From: Synechococcales cyanobacterium PMM_0003 | GTDB lineage: Bacteria; Cyanobacteriota; Cyanobacteriia; Pseudanabaenales; Pseudanabaenaceae | DNA length: 10,694 bases | Reading direction: 5' to 3' | NCBI GenBank assembly: GCA_949128015.1 | Contig: CASBRC010000327.1 | Span: 1-10,694, forward strand | Shown here: in pieces, positions 1-8,028 of the stretch | Layout of the letters: every line of letters starts with the position of its first letter | Position numbering within the stretch: position 1 is the stretch's first letter | Position numbers and translations under genes: made by a program | The notes under the pieces: generated by a model | Seen by the model: the letters and a program-made list of their open reading frames with translations, nothing else | Database searches by the model: none | What the model was told of the DNA's origin: nothing

Positions 1-295
1 AGAACTTTTAATCTGCGATCGTTACTCATCAAAAATTTATCAAAAACAATATTTAAGGATATTGAAGAATCTTATGAGCTATTTGGAGTGATTTTGTCAG
101 GATTTTCTGGATCGTATTGACAATCTCAGCAGATTTGCTTACTTACTATAAAGCGATCGCAGTCCTAAATTTGGAATAATGTATCTCAGACAACCAATCG
201 AAGTTGTTTCTAGTTGCTACGCTCTATATTAAAGTGATCCGTTTTTTGTAATATTTATAGTATTTTTCTGTCCAAGTGCTTCTCAGTCAAAAAAC
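1..295. other. Upstream region with no recognisable complete gene; possible gene ends at the window edge
   Basis: This AT-rich stretch precedes the chemotaxis gene set. On the plus strand one frame is open from base 1 to a TGA at 118-120 (39 residues, ending FSGSY) and could be the tail of an upstream gene, but the peptide matches nothing I recognise. On the minus strand an ATG at 27-29 opens a frame that runs off the left edge (MSNDRRLKVL...); it has no clear ribosome binding site. Neither can be supported as a gene from so little sequence. A HIP1 octamer is at 153-160. I see no RNA gene here. Confidence 0.4.
117..261 (+). promoter_or_regulatory. Candidate promoter elements upstream of pilG
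   Basis: Two separate fragments resemble sigma-70-type elements. A perfect TTGACA is at 117-122, but the best -10-like words after it (TACTAT at 144-149, TATAAA at 147-152) are spaced 21 and 24 bases away, longer than the usual 16-18. A TATAGT at 256-261 would give a short leader before the ATG at 296, but the word 17 bases upstream (AGTGAT) is a poor -35. Neither is a convincing full promoter; the true start may use an activator-dependent or type 2 promoter. Confidence 0.22.
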
Positions 296-1510
296 ATGAT
301 TGCTATGACAGGTTCCTTGCCTAACTCAGACCTTGTGTCTAACAATTTGACAGACGGACAGGTAGTGAGGAATGCCACATTACATATCCTTTTAGCAGCT
401 ATGCGCGTCATGAGTCGTTCTACAGGAGTTCTCCGCGTAGAGACTAAATATCATCGGTGGAAATTATTACTTACGGGCGGAGGATTAGTACTAGCCGAAG
501 AAGAAGGTCAAGTCATGCCCACATTAGTTCGCAAATACAATAGCAAAGGTATTAATTTCTCGCGTATTCCCGAATGGGAACAGCGTCAAACTAATCGACC
601 TTACTGTTACCCTTTTGTGAATAATGTTTATAAAAAATATCCTGAGGTTACTAAGGATGTTTTGAAAGAAATTATCTTAGAAAACTTGTTGGCGTTACAC
701 TTAGAAGATGGATTTTCTTTTGTATGGAAACCTGCTAATGATCTACAAATTGATCTACCTATTTTGCAGTTGTCAGCACTCGAAAACACCATCGCCAATG
801 AAGTAAAGCAATGGCAAAAATTTGAATGTGTAAAACATCCTTTTCAATTAGTGCAACTCATTGATGCTGCGAATTTATTGGCAAGAGTTGGTAATGATAA
901 TTTCCCACTTTTTGCTAAGGTGACAACGGGGCAAGATCGGATTAGTGCGATCGCAGATACTTTTAAGCAGCCAATTTATCGGACATCCCTGTTACTTGAT
1001 AAATTAGCTCAAAAAAATATTGTGTCGATTGTGCCATTAGAAGAGCGAAAGTCAGATAGTGATATTGGCACTAGTCTTCAAATAGCTGCGCCAAAAGCCT
1101 CAAAAAATGAACCTAGAGTTTTTATCGTTGACGACTCACCTGTTTTACTGCAACAAATGCAGCGTTTGTTAATTAGTTGGGGGTATCAAGTTGATTTTAC
1201 TGATGACGCAGAAGCGGCTACTGACAAAATCTTAGACTACAAGCCGACTATTGTATTTATTGATATCAATATGCCTAGCTTAAATGGTTTTGATTTGATC
1301 AAACAAATTCGTCGTCAGCGCGAATTAGCTGCACTATCTTTAGTATTAGTTACGGCAGAAAACAGTATGACCAATAACTTTAGGGCAAGATGGGCAAATT
1401 GTCGGTTTCTAGCTAAGCCACGATCATCTTCAGACACACCAAAATTTCGCGATGAATTGCGTAACTTATTAAGGGAACTTGCGCCTTTATCAACAGATAC
1501 CCTTGTCTAG
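296..1510 (+). CDS. pilG: PATAN-domain response regulator (PatA/PilG/PixG type)
   Basis: A 404-residue cytoplasmic two-domain regulator. Residues about 28-265 form the N-terminal PATAN (DUF4388-like) region, with a glycine turn near 60-63 and a helical middle. Residues 274-398 are a CheY-like receiver with the acidic pair D279/D280, phospho-acceptor D323 (in FIDINMP), T353 and K374, so every phosphorylation residue is present. PATAN-REC proteins in Synechocystis act on pilus-dependent movement, and at least one binds the pilus motor ATPase PilB1. The place of this gene at the head of a pilGHIJ set suggests it is the output regulator. The start chosen is the first ATG; a second in-frame ATG lies three codons later, and neither has a clear Shine-Dalgarno site. 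pilH follows after 70 bases. Family assignment is firm; the pilG name rests on gene order, since PixG and PatA paralogues share the domains. Confidence 0.88.
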   Translation: MIAMTGSLPNSDLVSNNLTDGQVVRNATLHILLAAMRVMSRSTGVLRVETKYHRWKLLLTGGGLVLAEEEGQVMPTLVRKYNSKGINFSRIPEWEQRQTNRPYCYPFVNNVYKKYPEVTKDVLKEIILENLLALHLEDGFSFVWKPANDLQIDLPILQLSALENTIANEVKQWQKFECVKHPFQLVQLIDAANLLARVGNDNFPLFAKVTTGQDRISAIADTFKQPIYRTSLLLDKLAQKNIVSIVPLEERKSDSDIGTSLQIAAPKASKNEPRVFIVDDSPVLLQQMQRLLISWGYQVDFTDDAEAATDKILDYKPTIVFIDINMPSLNGFDLIKQIRRQRELAALSLVLVTAENSMTNNFRARWANCRFLAKPRSSSDTPKFRDELRNLLRELAPLSTDTLV

Positions 1511-1580
1511 AGTCATTTACGCCAGATCCTTAAATAAGAAACCCCGTTTGGCTAACACTATAAAGTTTAAGATAAAAACT

Positions 1581-1958
1581 ATGAGCGAGCATTTTTTAAT
1601 AATTGATGATTCAGCAATTCAACGACATTTGTTAACTTCTTTCTTGAAGGATTTTGGACATACAGTCGATGTTTGTGAGTCAACTATAGGTGTTTTGGAT
1701 AAAATTATTAGCAATTGCTATGCGGGCATCTTCTTGGATATTGTGCTACCAGAGCAAGATGGCTATAAGTTTTTGCGAGAGTTGCGATCGCATCATCAAC
1801 TTGCCGATCAGTATGTGATTCTATGCTCAACCAAAAGCACTAAGCTAGAAATTGATTACGGTTTAAAGCGTGCCAAAGCAAACGACTATTTGCCTAAGCC
1901 TGTTAGCCGTGAGTCATTGTCTGAAGTCTTACAGAAAATGCCACAAAGAGTGAAATGA
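1581..1958 (+). CDS. pilH: CheY-like single-domain response regulator (PilH type)
   Basis: A 125-residue protein that is a receiver domain and nothing else. D9/D10 form the acidic pocket, D53 in FLDIVLP is the phospho-acceptor, S83 stands in the Thr/Ser switch position and K106 in LPKPVS is the conserved lysine; spacings match CheY. It probably takes phosphate from the CheA/PilL kinase of the pilus chemotaxis pathway. The reading frame is open back to a TTG at 1479 inside pilG, but those 34 extra residues have no receiver character, and the ATG at 1581 places the first beta strand at residue 4 as usual. The stop overlaps the next start in the sequence ATGA, pointing to translational coupling with pilI. 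Confidence 0.92.
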   Translation: MSEHFLIIDDSAIQRHLLTSFLKDFGHTVDVCESTIGVLDKIISNCYAGIFLDIVLPEQDGYKFLRELRSHHQLADQYVILCSTKSTKLEIDYGLKRAKANDYLPKPVSRESLSEVLQKMPQRVK

Positions 1959-2554
1959 GCGTTCCTAAGATGAGCCAAGCTAATAGTCAAGGTAAAATAA
2001 TAGTTGCGCCAAGTAACCGATATATTGTGACAAAAGCTGGCGATCGCTTAGTTACTTTCCCCGATGTTTTAGTCTCAGAGATTATTATTCTTGAACGCAA
2101 TGCGATTCTAGCTTTACCATTTTATGAAACAGCAATCATTGGCGTAACGCATCATCAAGCAAATGTGATGCCACTACTGTTATTACGTTTGTTAATGGGA
2201 GAACAGCGTACTCTAATCACTGAATCACTGACAGTAGTGAGGTTAAGTAAAATCGCTGACGAGTTGGACAAAAAAAGCTGGGGTGGGGTAGGTGTAATCG
2301 TGGATCGCGTAATCGGGAGTCTAACTATTGATGAGTATCAAGAGTTAAACTTACATTCATCGAATCCAACCGATTTAACGCTGCGATCAATTACTAGCGC
2401 AGACTATGACCTTACCACTGTCATAGACTCTACAAAAAAAACAAATCAAACAGTAGCGAATATCAAGGAGAACGAGTATACTCCCATTGAAATTATTCTA
2501 TCTAGTATTCCCGCCCATATTTGGCGACCACAACGCTGGCAGCTTTCTAGCTAA
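1955..2554 (+). CDS. pilI: CheW-like adaptor protein (PilI type)
   Basis: A 199-residue CheW-domain protein expected to bridge the receptor PilJ and the CheA-type kinase at the inner face of the membrane. The domain spans about residues 30-190. The pattern LPFYETAIIGVTHHQANVMP (residues 54-73) corresponds to the CheW segment that leads into the conserved Gly-Val/Leu and ILPV-like strand, and GGVGVIVDRVIGS (110-122) to the GLVVDxV strand. A polar insert of about 35 residues (133-170) precedes the last strands. The start overlaps the pilH stop by four bases and is preceded by a purine-rich AAAGAG at 1945-1950; another in-frame ATG at 1970 would shorten it by five residues. A gap of 116 bases separates it from pilJ. 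Confidence 0.85.
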   Translation: MSVPKMSQANSQGKIIVAPSNRYIVTKAGDRLVTFPDVLVSEIIILERNAILALPFYETAIIGVTHHQANVMPLLLLRLLMGEQRTLITESLTVVRLSKIADELDKKSWGGVGVIVDRVIGSLTIDEYQELNLHSSNPTDLTLRSITSADYDLTTVIDSTKKTNQTVANIKENEYTPIEIILSSIPAHIWRPQRWQLSS

Positions 2555-2597
2555 GGCTTTGTATTCGTGATTACGGTAGTTTGAGACTTCATACTAT

Positions 2598-2625
2598 TTG
2601 TCTAACTGATTAGGGCGGGTATAGT
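2598..2625 (+). promoter_or_regulatory. Possible promoter in the pilI-pilJ gap
   Basis: TTGTCT at 2598-2603 and TATAGT at 2620-2625 are separated by 16 bases, a reasonable sigma-70-like arrangement 45 bases before the pilJ ATG. It could give pilJ its own transcript in addition to read-through from pilGHI. The -35 word is only a partial match, so this is a weak call. Confidence 0.25.
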
Positions 2626-2670
2626 GTAGGATGATTCTCACAAAAATATCCGATCCTTACCCTATAGCGA

Positions 2671-5600
2671 ATGCATATGGCAAGCACACCTAACAAAAAC
2701 AGAGCGACTTCTTTAAACAAGAGCGATCAATCAGCCTCAAAGCGATCGCAAAAGTCATCATCGAAGTCATCGCCGAAGAATCCCAAGCCAAATAAACCTA
2801 AAGGCTCAATGGGGCTGGGTTTGCTGATGATTGCGATCGGGACATCACTGATTGGCTTAGGTGGTTTAGGATATTTAGTATATCAAGAATTATTAAGTAG
2901 CGCTCGGCGAGAGGTCGATCGCTCTGCTGAAGCGCAGACCCGTCAGATCGAGACCAAGCTCACAGATATACGTCAGTCAGTCGATGGAGTCGCTAGTGGT
3001 GCTAGGGTCTTATTGCAGCAACAGCCAAAACCAAAGACTGCTGCACCCTATCAAAAACTAGTGGTAGAAGCGGTTCAAAATGCTGCTCCCGTTGCGGGTA
3101 TGGGGATCGCATCAAACGGCGCTTTACTATTTCCTCCTGCGAAGCCTCTTGTCCCCTACGTTTGGAAAGAAAAGTCTGGCTTAAAGACTGAAATATCTGG
3201 ACAAAAGCTAGCGATCCAGAATGACAATTTGTTAACTGGCGATCGCGCTGATATTCAAAAAGCGCCCTTTTATCAAGAGACCCTCAAGGGCAAAGCTTCT
3301 TGGTCACAGCCCTATACTGCTTTGGGTAAAACCATCATTACCTACAGCGCTCCCATCAGTGATGGACAGAAAGTTGTGGGGATTGTCAGTGCTGACGCGA
3401 TCGCAAATGAGTTGTTGTCTTTGGCAAACACAGCGACTAATAGCGATCCTAGCAATGAAAGCAAAATTGGGTTTGCGGTTGTTAGTGGTGGCAAAGTAAT
3501 CAGCTCCTCTTCTGAGCTTCAACCTTTGACACCAGAATCACTCAGCGGACTCGCTCAACAAGCTAATTCTCAGCCTTCAGGGATCATCCAAACGGGCGGT
3601 AATCTGTGGGCATATCGCAAAATTGCGGGTAGTGATTGGTTAGTCGCGGCTTATTTGCCAGAATCCGAGATTACTAATAAGCTGCTAGTCTTGGTTGGCG
3701 GTGCAGCCGTTGGCATCAGTGCAATTTTAGCGATCGCAATATTAGGATTTGTCAATTCCCTTAAAAAGCGTCTCCAGCCCCTCACCGAAGAATGCGATCG
3801 TTTTTTAAGTCAACAAGGAAACGCGAGTACAAATGTCGAAGGTAAAGATGAAATTGATCGTCTTAGACTTTCTCTAAAGCAGACTTTCCAACAGGTTAAA
3901 ACCAATGAAATTCGCTTGCGTGGTGAATTAGCCCAATCATCGGATAATGATCAAGACATATCAGCAGCAAAAATCCAACAAAATCTTGCCGCAACAGAGT
4001 TGATGGAGGCTGAAGTTGGCGATTTGCTAGATGTCGTCTCATCGATGGAAGAGGGTGATCTGACCATTGAAGCGCAAGTTAACGATCGCGCTACGGGGCT
4101 AGTTGCTGATACGCTCAATCGCCTCCGCGAAAAACTTGTAGAGATCATCTCCAGCGTCTTAGGCACAGCGCAACAAGTTGCACAGGGTGCATCCGATCTT
4201 GAAGAACTAGCGCGAACCGTGGTGCGAAACACCGCAGAACAGGCTCAGTCGGTTACACAGGGACAAGCTCTAACCGAACAAGTAGCCACGATTGCTGAGC
4301 GATCGGCAGCACAGGTCAATGTTGCTAACCAATCACTCCAAGAAGTCCGTGACACCGTTGCCTCTGGGCAAACTGCGATTAATACTTTGACGGATAGTAT
4401 TAGCGTCTTGCAGACAGGCTCAGCCCAGATCGTCCAACGCATGAAAACGCTGGGTGAATTCGTCGGCTTGGCAGAGCAATTTGTGCAAGATCAAGGTCAA
4501 ATCGCTTCGTTAACTCAAGTCCTAGCGCTTAATGCCACCCTTGTCGCCGCGAGAGCTGCTGAACAAAAAGATCCTAAACAATTTGCTAGTGTCGCCCGTG
4601 AATTTGAATCGATTGCAGGTCAAGTTAATGATTTGGCGACTCAGACTAACGATGGTTTGACTGTGTTGCAACAGCGTACATCTCAAATTCAAACCGTTGT
4701 AACTGCGATCGATGCTGAAGTTCAGAATTTAAGCGGACTAGTCTCAGGCTTTACATCGGGCGTAGAGTCATCACAAGCTGCCTTTGATAGCATTCAAAGC
4801 GCCACCGAAGAAGTTGTCCAAATCGGACAAACTATTACTGAGTCGAGTACCGAAATTGCTAATGCGGCTGGCTCTACGGCGAGTTATATCAGCGAAATCG
4901 CGCAGTTAGCCGATCGCACTGCCGACCTAACCCGTTCGGCAAGACAACAGGCTGAAGCGATGGGAAATCAGGCGCAGCAATTATTACAAGGCATTCAATT
5001 TTTCCGTTTGCCAGAATCTTCTGCGCTAGTCAACCCTGCAAATAGTGCTACTAGTAACTTAGGATTAGTCGTACCTGCGATCGCAGTAGCGGCAGCAGCA
5101 GTTACTTTGTCTCAATCAGAACAAGATGTGCCATCTGAATACACAGCATCTGAATACGCAGCATCTGATGATGAAGATAACACTGCTACAGATGGTAGAT
5201 ACCTCGAAGATATGCTTGATGAGAGTATCGACAGTAATCTGTCCGAAATTAATGTAACAGAATCTCCGCAAGTACAAAATCTTGCTTCTGTTTCAGAATA
5301 TCCCAGTTCAGAAGATGTTCCTGATAGCCAAAATCAAGCTTCAGCAACATATTCTGATCTGACAGATATATCTTTGATCGAAGAATCGCTCCTTGCCGAC
5401 CTCAAGCATGAGATATACGACGAAGACGCATTTGATGCTGAAGAAATTCAAGATGTTTTAGATGATGTGCATGATGACCCGTCTCTAAAAAATCCTATGG
5501 AGGGAGTAAACGAGTTTGCGATCGTTGAAGCTTCTGGCGATCCGATAATTGTCTCCGCTACTTCTTCATTTTTAGAAGATACCGCTTTTGGAACTGTCTC

Positions 5601-8022
5601 ACCACTTGCTGAAGATTCAAATCTTAACTTGTCAGCTTTTGTAGATTTTAAAATTCCCAATTTGGATGACGATGATTTTATAATTCCGAAAATGAATATA
5701 GAATCTACGCTAGATGATTCAAATTCCTTCTTTGACAGTACGTTAATTCAGGAATCCGAAGTTAGTGAATCTAGCGTAGATTTCGATCCATTTGCGATGG
5801 ATGATCAACCAGTTCAAGCGTCTGTCGAGTCTGACGATAATGCGATCGCAGATAATGACACTATATTTGAATCATCATTTGCATCATCAGATCTAAATGT
5901 AAGTATTCCTGAAGATATTCCAGAGGACTTTACAGCCAACGTGTTTGAAGATTATAGCCAATTTATATCTGACGATGCGATTAATGAACTATCTGAGGAG
6001 CCTCTAGAAAACCTTTCTAACGAGGCTTTTGGCGACACATTTGACATGTCATTCGATGAGTCACCATTTGACAGAGCCTTGGACGAAGCACTAAATGATT
6101 TGCTAGATCAGCCTTTCACTGCTGCTGAAATTCCTTCTAATGAATCACTTCCAGAGACTACAGATGATGAATTTAATTATGAATTAGCTGAACAAGCCGC
6201 TAACGATGGGTTTGATTTAGATCATCCAGTAGATATTTATACTAATGATCTTGAGAATGAGAGTCAAGGTGATATAGCTGATTTACCCAATCAAATTCCT
6301 GACATTTATCTTGATGCATCTTTAGATGATGGATTGCCAGAAGAGTTTACTTTTGAAATAGATGATAGTCCATTAATAAACGACGCAGATTTGGATAAAA
6401 GTTTATCCATGGAATCTTCTGGTTTAGTACTAAACTCGCCTGATGAGCAAGCAGAGACGGATTTGTCTTTACTGTTTGATGAAAGCGATGAAAGCGATGA
6501 GAGTAGATCTGAAGATTTAGATACTCAATTTGAATTTGATCAAAATCTAGCAGATGGTCTAATCACTGAACAGGTTAACGAGTTAGACTCAATCTGGCAG
6601 ACCGAAGAGGCTATCGCTGATGAACTAGATTTCTCGGATCCATTTAATTTTGATTCAATCCCAGTAAGTGAAGATCTTCCCGAATCATCTGATGTTTCTA
6701 TTGTTCCTGAAACTGCGATCGCAATCGAAACGAACATACAGGAATCTCCTGTTTTAGATTTATCTGAGCAACAGTTGGAAGATTTCTCCGACGAGCTTTC
6801 TGAAGATTTTTCTTTTGAAATAGAAGAAGGGCTACCCGATGACTATCCCGATCTGGCTAGTATTAATGAATTGCCTAATGATGCTGAGGCAGTCCAAGAC
6901 ATTAGAGATTTTAATGATTCTTTTGACTCTGAAGACGATGGTGCTGATGATGAATTTGTTGCAGAATTTGCGATCGCACCAGAATCTGAAATCCAAGATG
7001 AAGTTCTATCAAATATGCTAGAAGTTAATTCAGAGTCTGACTTTTCGGTCTTGTTTAATGAAAGCGAAGATCTAGAAGCGGAGTTCTTTGGACAAATCTG
7101 GCAAGATGAAGAAATCGAATCAGATTTAATAGTTTCCTCCGATATTAGAGAAGAGTCTTCTGAAGTTCTAACTTCCGATGTAACTAGTCTTAGTTCAACT
7201 TTTGATCTACCAGATTTCTCGCAGAGGCAAGAATCTGATAATGCTTTAGTGGACGAAGTTTTTAACTTTGATATCTCTGACGACGATTTTGGGGATTTAG
7301 CAAACTCTTTTGATGAAGAGTCTATAGATTCTATAGACTCTATGGATTTTACTGAAGGGATTTTGAGTGACTCAGAAGCAGATGTCTCCTCGATATTTAG
7401 TGACAGCGACGAAGTTGAAATCTCCACAGCAGATTTAGACTTAAACACATCTAAAACTGATAACTTGCGGTTAGATTCAGACTTCACTGCATCCACACCC
7501 GATCTTTCTTTAGATTTTTCAGATAATTGGTTTGATGCAATTACTGATGACGAAGATGGAATTAGGGAAGAATTTCCCGATTTAGATGATGATATATCTA
7601 TTGGATATCCATCTGAAGAATCTGACATGTCAGGTGAAGATTCATATGGATTTGCTGACAATTTGCTAGACAGCTTAATAGATGAATCTGATGAAGAGTT
7701 TGATGATCTATCTATGGATTTATCGAATTTACCAACAGTGTCTAACTTGATACCCAATCCTGCGGGCGAGATTATAGAGTCGGAAAATAGCGATGATGCA
7801 TTGGAGAATGAGCCTGAGTTTGATTTTTCTGTATTTGATTTACCAATTGAGGATTCAATCAATGCCGCAAGGTCAGAAATTGATGATTTTCTATCAGGTT
7901 CATTAGATATTGGCGATGTCGCAGATGAGAGTTCTCTTAAACAAGATGAAAATAAACCTAGCAAATCTCTCTCTGAGACTGGCAAAAAATTAATTGATCC
8001 AGATAACTCAGTGCAGCCATAA
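2671..8022 (+). CDS. pilJ: PilJ-like methyl-accepting chemoreceptor with a giant acidic C-terminal extension
   Basis: A 1783-residue receptor, about twice the length of Synechocystis PilJ. Order: Lys/Ser-rich basic N-terminus (1-46; 11 K/R against one acidic residue); TM1 about 47-72; Cache-like sensor domain outside the membrane, about 75-335; TM2 about 337-361; HAMP after it; a second HAMP-like unit about 446-495; MCP signalling coiled coil about 497-778, with the hairpin tip around 611-649 (LALNATLVAARAAEQKDPKQ), a form known from cyanobacterial PilJ. The core receptor should feed a CheA kinase through PilI and control type IV pili. After residue 780 comes a hydrophobic stretch (797-813) and then about 940 residues rich in Asp, Glu and Ser, with only about 15 Lys/Arg and no Cys; no folded domain is recognisable. 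The last 30 residues turn Lys-rich. The frame is uninterrupted, so this is one gene. Start: ATG at 2671, or the second ATG at 2677. A strong palindrome follows the stop. Confidence 0.93.
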   Translation: MHMASTPNKNRATSLNKSDQSASKRSQKSSSKSSPKNPKPNKPKGSMGLGLLMIAIGTSLIGLGGLGYLVYQELLSSARREVDRSAEAQTRQIETKLTDIRQSVDGVASGARVLLQQQPKPKTAAPYQKLVVEAVQNAAPVAGMGIASNGALLFPPAKPLVPYVWKEKSGLKTEISGQKLAIQNDNLLTGDRADIQKAPFYQETLKGKASWSQPYTALGKTIITYSAPISDGQKVVGIVSADAIANELLSLANTATNSDPSNESKIGFAVVSGGKVISSSSELQPLTPESLSGLAQQANSQPSGIIQTGGNLWAYRKIAGSDWLVAAYLPESEITNKLLVLVGGAAVGISAILAIAILGFVNSLKKRLQPLTEECDRFLSQQGNASTNVEGKDEIDRLRLSLKQTFQQVKTNEIRLRGELAQSSDNDQDISAAKIQQNLAATELMEAEVGDLLDVVSSMEEGDLTIEAQVNDRATGLVADTLNRLREKLVEIISSVLGTAQQVAQGASDLEELARTVVRNTAEQAQSVTQGQALTEQVATIAERSAAQVNVANQSLQEVRDTVASGQTAINTLTDSISVLQTGSAQIVQRMKTLGEFVGLAEQFVQDQGQIASLTQVLALNATLVAARAAEQKDPKQFASVAREFESIAGQVNDLATQTNDGLTVLQQRTSQIQTVVTAIDAEVQNLSGLVSGFTSGVESSQAAFDSIQSATEEVVQIGQTITESSTEIANAAGSTASYISEIAQLADRTADLTRSARQQAEAMGNQAQQLLQGIQFFRLPESSALVNPANSATSNLGLVVPAIAVAAAAVTLSQSEQDVPSEYTASEYAASDDEDNTATDGRYLEDMLDESIDSNLSEINVTESPQVQNLASVSEYPSSEDVPDSQNQASATYSDLTDISLIEESLLADLKHEIYDEDAFDAEEIQDVLDDVHDDPSLKNPMEGVNEFAIVEASGDPIIVSATSSFLEDTAFGTVSPLAEDSNLNLSAFVDFKIPNLDDDDFIIPKMNIESTLDDSNSFFDSTLIQESEVSESSVDFDPFAMDDQPVQASVESDDNAIADNDTIFESSFASSDLNVSIPEDIPEDFTANVFEDYSQFISDDAINELSEEPLENLSNEAFGDTFDMSFDESPFDRALDEALNDLLDQPFTAAEIPSNESLPETTDDEFNYELAEQAANDGFDLDHPVDIYTNDLENESQGDIADLPNQIPDIYLDASLDDGLPEEFTFEIDDSPLINDADLDKSLSMESSGLVLNSPDEQAETDLSLLFDESDESDESRSEDLDTQFEFDQNLADGLITEQVNELDSIWQTEEAIADELDFSDPFNFDSIPVSEDLPESSDVSIVPETAIAIETNIQESPVLDLSEQQLEDFSDELSEDFSFEIEEGLPDDYPDLASINELPNDAEAVQDIRDFNDSFDSEDDGADDEFVAEFAIAPESEIQDEVLSNMLEVNSESDFSVLFNESEDLEAEFFGQIWQDEEIESDLIVSSDIREESSEVLTSDVTSLSSTFDLPDFSQRQESDNALVDEVFNFDISDDDFGDLANSFDEESIDSIDSMDFTEGILSDSEADVSSIFSDSDEVEISTADLDLNTSKTDNLRLDSDFTASTPDLSLDFSDNWFDAITDDEDGIREEFPDLDDDISIGYPSEESDMSGEDSYGFADNLLDSLIDESDEEFDDLSMDLSNLPTVSNLIPNPAGEIIESENSDDALENEPEFDFSVFDLPIEDSINAARSEIDDFLSGSLDIGDVADESSLKQDENKPSKSLSETGKKLIDPDNSVQP
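5059..5109 (+). other. Hydrophobic Ala/Val segment at the receptor-tail junction of PilJ
   Basis: Residues 797-813 (LGLVVPAIAVAAAAVTL) contain no charged residue and are long enough for a marginal membrane helix. They lie just after the end of the MCP coiled coil and just before the acidic tail. A HIP1 octamer at 5077-5084 encodes the Ala-Ile-Ala in the middle. It may be a third membrane segment, or only an Ala-rich linker; the Pro at 802 weakens the membrane reading. Confidence 0.5.
5134..5163 (+). repeat. Two 15-bp tandem units at the start of the acidic tail
   Basis: TCTGAATACACAGCA (5134-5148) is repeated as TCTGAATACGCAGCA (5149-5163), one base different, and followed by a partial third copy TCTGATGAT. 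They encode SEYTA, SEYAA and SDD. In-frame units of this kind suggest slippage or unequal crossing-over. Confidence 0.85.
6478..6504 (+). repeat. Three 9-bp tandem units encoding Asp-Glu-Ser
   Basis: GATGAAAGC at 6478-6486 and 6487-6495, then GATGAGAGT at 6496-6504, encode DES three times (residues 1270-1278). The first two units are identical. Confidence 0.85.
7321..7347 (+). repeat. Three 9-bp tandem units encoding Ser-Ile/Met-Asp
   Basis: TCTATAGAT, TCTATAGAC and TCTATGGAT follow each other directly and encode SID, SID and SMD (residues 1551-1559). Units differ by one or two bases, consistent with an old small duplication. Confidence 0.85.
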
Positions 8023-8028
8023 AAAGAA

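Larger units (their letters stand above)
5113..7920 (+). other. Coding region for the acidic, low-complexity tail of PilJ
   Basis: Residues about 815-1750 of PilJ. In a sample of 100 residues (1361-1460) I count 35 Asp+Glu by hand; Ser, Phe, Leu and Ile make up most of the rest. Single Phe, Leu or Ile residues spaced among acidic residues recur throughout. The DNA is dominated by GAT, GAA and TCT codons, which also creates long false open frames on the opposite strand. I recognise no catalytic motif, phosphotransfer histidine or receiver fold in it. Confidence 0.85.

Noticed and set aside
1479..1580. Longer pilH starting at TTG 1479 and overlapping pilG
   Set aside because: The extra 34 residues are not receiver-like, TTG has no ribosome site, and ATG 1581 fits the receiver fold exactly.
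2617..2662. Imperfect inverted repeat before pilJ (GGGTA and AGGAT against ATCCT and TACCC)
   Set aside because: Only two 5-bp stems separated by a 6-base bulge on one side; too weak to call an operator or riboswitch.
5113..7920. A frameshift or assembly join fusing pilJ to another gene
   Set aside because: Codon use changes with amino acid content, but there is no internal stop, start with ribosome site, or second recognisable protein; HIP1 sites and base composition continue across the junction.
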